DNA from: Myxococcales bacterium
GTDB lineage: Bacteria > Myxococcota_A > Polyangia > Haliangiales > Haliangiaceae
DNA: 64,000 bases
NCBI GenBank assembly: GCA_016707895.1
Contig: JADJGV010000003.1
Span: 62,001-126,000 of the forward strand
Reading direction: 5' to 3'
The notes under the pieces are model-generated. The model did not search any database and was not told the DNA's origin. It worked only from the letters and a program-made list of their open reading frames with translations. A program made the translations under genes and the position numbers. Below, one piece after another: positions 62,404-64,000 of the stretch (within the stretch, counting starts at the first letter, position 1; each line of letters opens with the position of its first letter).

Positions 62404-63204
62404 TCAGAACTGACCGCTGATCGCCACCCCGCCGCCGGTCGCGGTGGCGTAGGGGTTGACCTCGACGCGCGCGAGTTCGGGGATGCCGAGGCGCTCGCGC
62501 AGCTCGCGGTTGTAGACGTCGGCGAGACCGCGGCGGGTATCGTTGTCGACGGGCTCCTTGGCGACGTAGTGCCAGACCAGGCCGCCGATGACGGAGATGC
62601 CCATGCCGAGAGCCATCGTCCGCAGGTTGCCTCTCGCCTCCACCTGATCGGCGTCCCGGCCGGCCTCGAGGCAATCGAAGTAGGCCGGATCCTCGAACCG
62701 GCACGCGTCAGTGCGGTCGTCTGCGGAGACGAACCTGGCGAAGCCGTAGATCGTGACCGCCGCGCCGACGCCGGCCGTCACGAGGCCAGCGATCCGCACC
62801 TTCCGTCGCGTGCGGTACGCGTCGGCGAGATCGGAGCGGCCGACCAGCTCGTAGAACGCGGGGCCATCGATGTTCTCCCGGCGCTCGCCGCGCATCGCGT
62901 GCAGTTCACGGTGGATGTCGACGCGGCCGGTGGTGAAGTGCGGCGTCCGGTTCAGGTGAATCTCCGCCCACTCCTCCTCGGAGAAGACGATCACGTTGTC
63001 GCGGTACTCGGCCTTCGCGGCCGACGACGGGGCCGCGGGCGGCGCGGGCGGCGCGGGCGGCGCGGGCGGCGCGGGCGGCGCCACGGGCGCGACCTCGGCT
63101 GTCGACGCCGCCGGCGCCGGCGCGTCCAACGGAGCCTGGGCCGCGGCGGTTGACGTTGCGGCGAGCGTGAACGCGAGGACGACCGGGATGCGCAGCGCTT
63201 CCAT
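62404..63204 (-). CDS. Exported protein with Ala-Pro repeat and two membrane segments
   Basis: A 266-residue protein. Signal MEALRIPVVLAFTLAATSTA with cleavage near AAAQA, then a Pro/Ala linker (APPAPPAPPAPP) encoded by 9-base repeats. Later NVIVFSEEEWAEIHLNRTPH, then two hydrophobic stretches (IAGLVTAGVGAAVTIYGFAR; MALGMGISVIGGLVWHYVA) separated by an acidic Cys-containing loop (DDRTDACRFEDPAYFDC), likely a membrane hairpin with a disulfide. No family recognised. Confidence 0.68.
   Translation of the reverse strand: MEALRIPVVLAFTLAATSTAAAQAPLDAPAPAASTAEVAPVAPPAPPAPPAPPAPPAAPSSAAKAEYRDNVIVFSEEEWAEIHLNRTPHFTTGRVDIHRELHAMRGERRENIDGPAFYELVGRSDLADAYRTRRKVRIAGLVTAGVGAAVTIYGFARFVSADDRTDACRFEDPAYFDCLEAGRDADQVEARGNLRTMALGMGISVIGGLVWHYVAKEPVDNDTRRGLADVYNRELRERLGIPELARVEVNPYATATGGGVAISGQF
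63035..63079 (-). repeat. Five tandem copies of gcgggcggc
   Basis: A 9-base unit repeated five times without interruption, encoding the (Ala-Pro-Pro)n linker of the exported protein. Nine-base steps keep the frame. Confidence 0.9.
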
Positions 63205-63335
63205 GGTCCGACGTATCGACCGGTCGCGCGCGCGGTTGCCTCGAATCGTTCAGCGTCACGCGCCGCCCTTGCTCGAGGTGGCCCCGTCACAGGCGTGCGC
63301 GCCGGCGGTACGCAACCGCGGCGCGACGCGGTCGA

Positions 63336-63341
63336 TACCGT
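63336..63341 (+). promoter_or_regulatory. candidate -10 hexamer TACCGT, leaderless start
   Basis: TACCGT ends 4 bases before the kinase ATG at 63346; the spacing is slightly short. Confidence 0.3.
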
Positions 63342-63345
63342 CGCC

Positions 63346-64000
63346 ATGCACGTGGACACCACCCTCATCGGCAGGGTGATCGGGGGCAAGTACCAGATCG
63401 AACGGGTCGTCGGCCAGGGCGGCTGCGGGGTCGTCGTGCGCGCCGTGCACCGCGGGCTCGGCCAGCCGTTCGCGATCAAGCTGCTCAGGCCCGGGCTGGC
63501 TACCCGCGACGACGTCGCGCGCCGGTTCGTCCGCGAGGCCCAGGCGCTGGCCACGCTGACCAGCGAGCACACCGTGCGCGCGTTCGACGTCGGCGTCGAG
63601 CCCGGCCTCGGGCCGTACATCGTCATGGAGTGGCTCGACGGCATGACGCTGGCCCAGGCGCTGGCCACCGGCCCGGTCGGCGTGCCCACCGCCATCGACT
63701 ACGCGCTGCAGATCTGCGCCGCGCTCGCCGAGGCCCACCGCGTCGGCCTCATCCATCGCGACATCAAGCCCAGCAACCTGTTCCTCACCCGACGCACCGA
63801 CGGCCGGCCGCTGCTCAAGGTCATGGACTTCGGCATCGCCAAGTGGACCGGCGCCGGCGGCGCGATGACCGCGCCCGCCGTCGTGCTCGGCTCGCCCGGC
63901 TACCTCGCCCCCGAGCAGGCCCGCGACGCCCGCAGCGTCGACGCCCGCGCCGACATCTGGGCCGTCGGCGCCGTGCTCCACGAGCTGATCAGCGGCCAGC
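63346..64000 (+). CDS. Hanks-type Ser/Thr protein kinase, N-terminal part (cut by window edge)
   Basis: Residues 1-218 of a kinase continuing beyond the window. It has VVGQGGCGVVVRAVHRG (glycine-rich loop), AIKLL with Lys45, EWLDG hinge, HRDIKPSN at 137-144 (catalytic Asp139), DFGIA at 161-165, SPGYLAPEQA and DIWAVGAVLHEL. All catalytic residues are present. Myxobacteria use many such kinases. The rest, possibly with TPR or other sensor domains, is unseen. Confidence 0.95.
   Translation, partial: MHVDTTLIGRVIGGKYQIERVVGQGGCGVVVRAVHRGLGQPFAIKLLRPGLATRDDVARRFVREAQALATLTSEHTVRAFDVGVEPGLGPYIVMEWLDGMTLAQALATGPVGVPTAIDYALQICAALAEAHRVGLIHRDIKPSNLFLTRRTDGRPLLKVMDFGIAKWTGAGGAMTAPAVVLGSPGYLAPEQARDARSVDARADIWAVGAVLHELISGQ

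Overview
The window is very GC-rich with strong third-position GC bias. It is dominated by lipoproteins whose lipobox is followed by Asp/Ala-rich or low-complexity linkers, and it also carries a Ser/Thr kinase, a PP2C phosphatase and TPR proteins. This suggests a myxobacterium-like chromosome (Myxococcota, perhaps Haliangiales/Kofleriaceae). That placement is inference from gene style, as there is no rRNA or marker phylogeny here. No tRNA, rRNA, CRISPR array, insertion sequence or prophage was recognised. Genes are tightly packed, and no gene-free stretch exceeds about 230 bases.

Layout. 1-2.8 kb: start of an ATP-dependent DNA ligase (cut by the edge), a SUKH protein, thioredoxin 2, a QueD/PTPS-like enzyme coupled to a methyltransferase. 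2.8-7 kb: a lipoprotein block with three apparently paralogous small lipoproteins and a likely outer-membrane barrel, coupled by 4-base overlaps. 7-11.5 kb: asparagine synthase, an FAD oxidoreductase and an amidohydrolase. 11.6-13 kb: a DUF222/HNH gene broken by a frameshift. 13-15.3 kb: a hypothetical protein and an HELGH-TPR protein. 15.3-21.3 kb (minus): 3-hydroxyacyl-CoA dehydrogenase, two glycosyltransferase-like genes, rseP, uvrC. 21.3-26.1 kb: DUF2277, a small membrane protein and four lipoproteins. 26.2-27.8 kb: a DGPF protein and an ECF42-type sigma factor behind a candidate autoregulated promoter. 27.8-33.8 kb: a long radical SAM protein, a TIM-barrel-like protein, an MJ1255-type glycosyltransferase, a hydrolase and secreted proteins. 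33.8-44 kb: a tandem AAA+ ATPase, a membrane protein, a propeller lipoprotein with a CxxCH motif, an M14 carboxypeptidase, PP2C and a lectin-like lipoprotein.

44-51.1 kb holds a complete Wadjet-type (JetABCD, SMC-like) plasmid-defence locus. jetA-jetB-jetC are translationally coupled on the minus strand, while the Toprim nuclease gene jetD is divergent on the plus strand, sharing a 60-base intergenic region. 51-58.4 kb: a zinc-ribbon protein, a GNAT enzyme, a DHOD-like protein coupled to pyruvate:ferredoxin oxidoreductase, and a Cys-rich lipoprotein. 58.4-64 kb: a TPR-SUFU fusion, lipoproteins, hypothetical proteins and the start of a Ser/Thr kinase cut by the right edge.

Two window-wide signals stand out. 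First, about twenty genes have a TANNNT hexamer 4-9 bases before the start codon, mostly without a visible Shine-Dalgarno, as expected for leaderless transcripts. In two divergent pairs the two -10 hexamers overlap almost completely. Second, GGAGCC-type hexanucleotide arrays recur in four places, and one of them writes a Glu-Pro tail onto UvrC.
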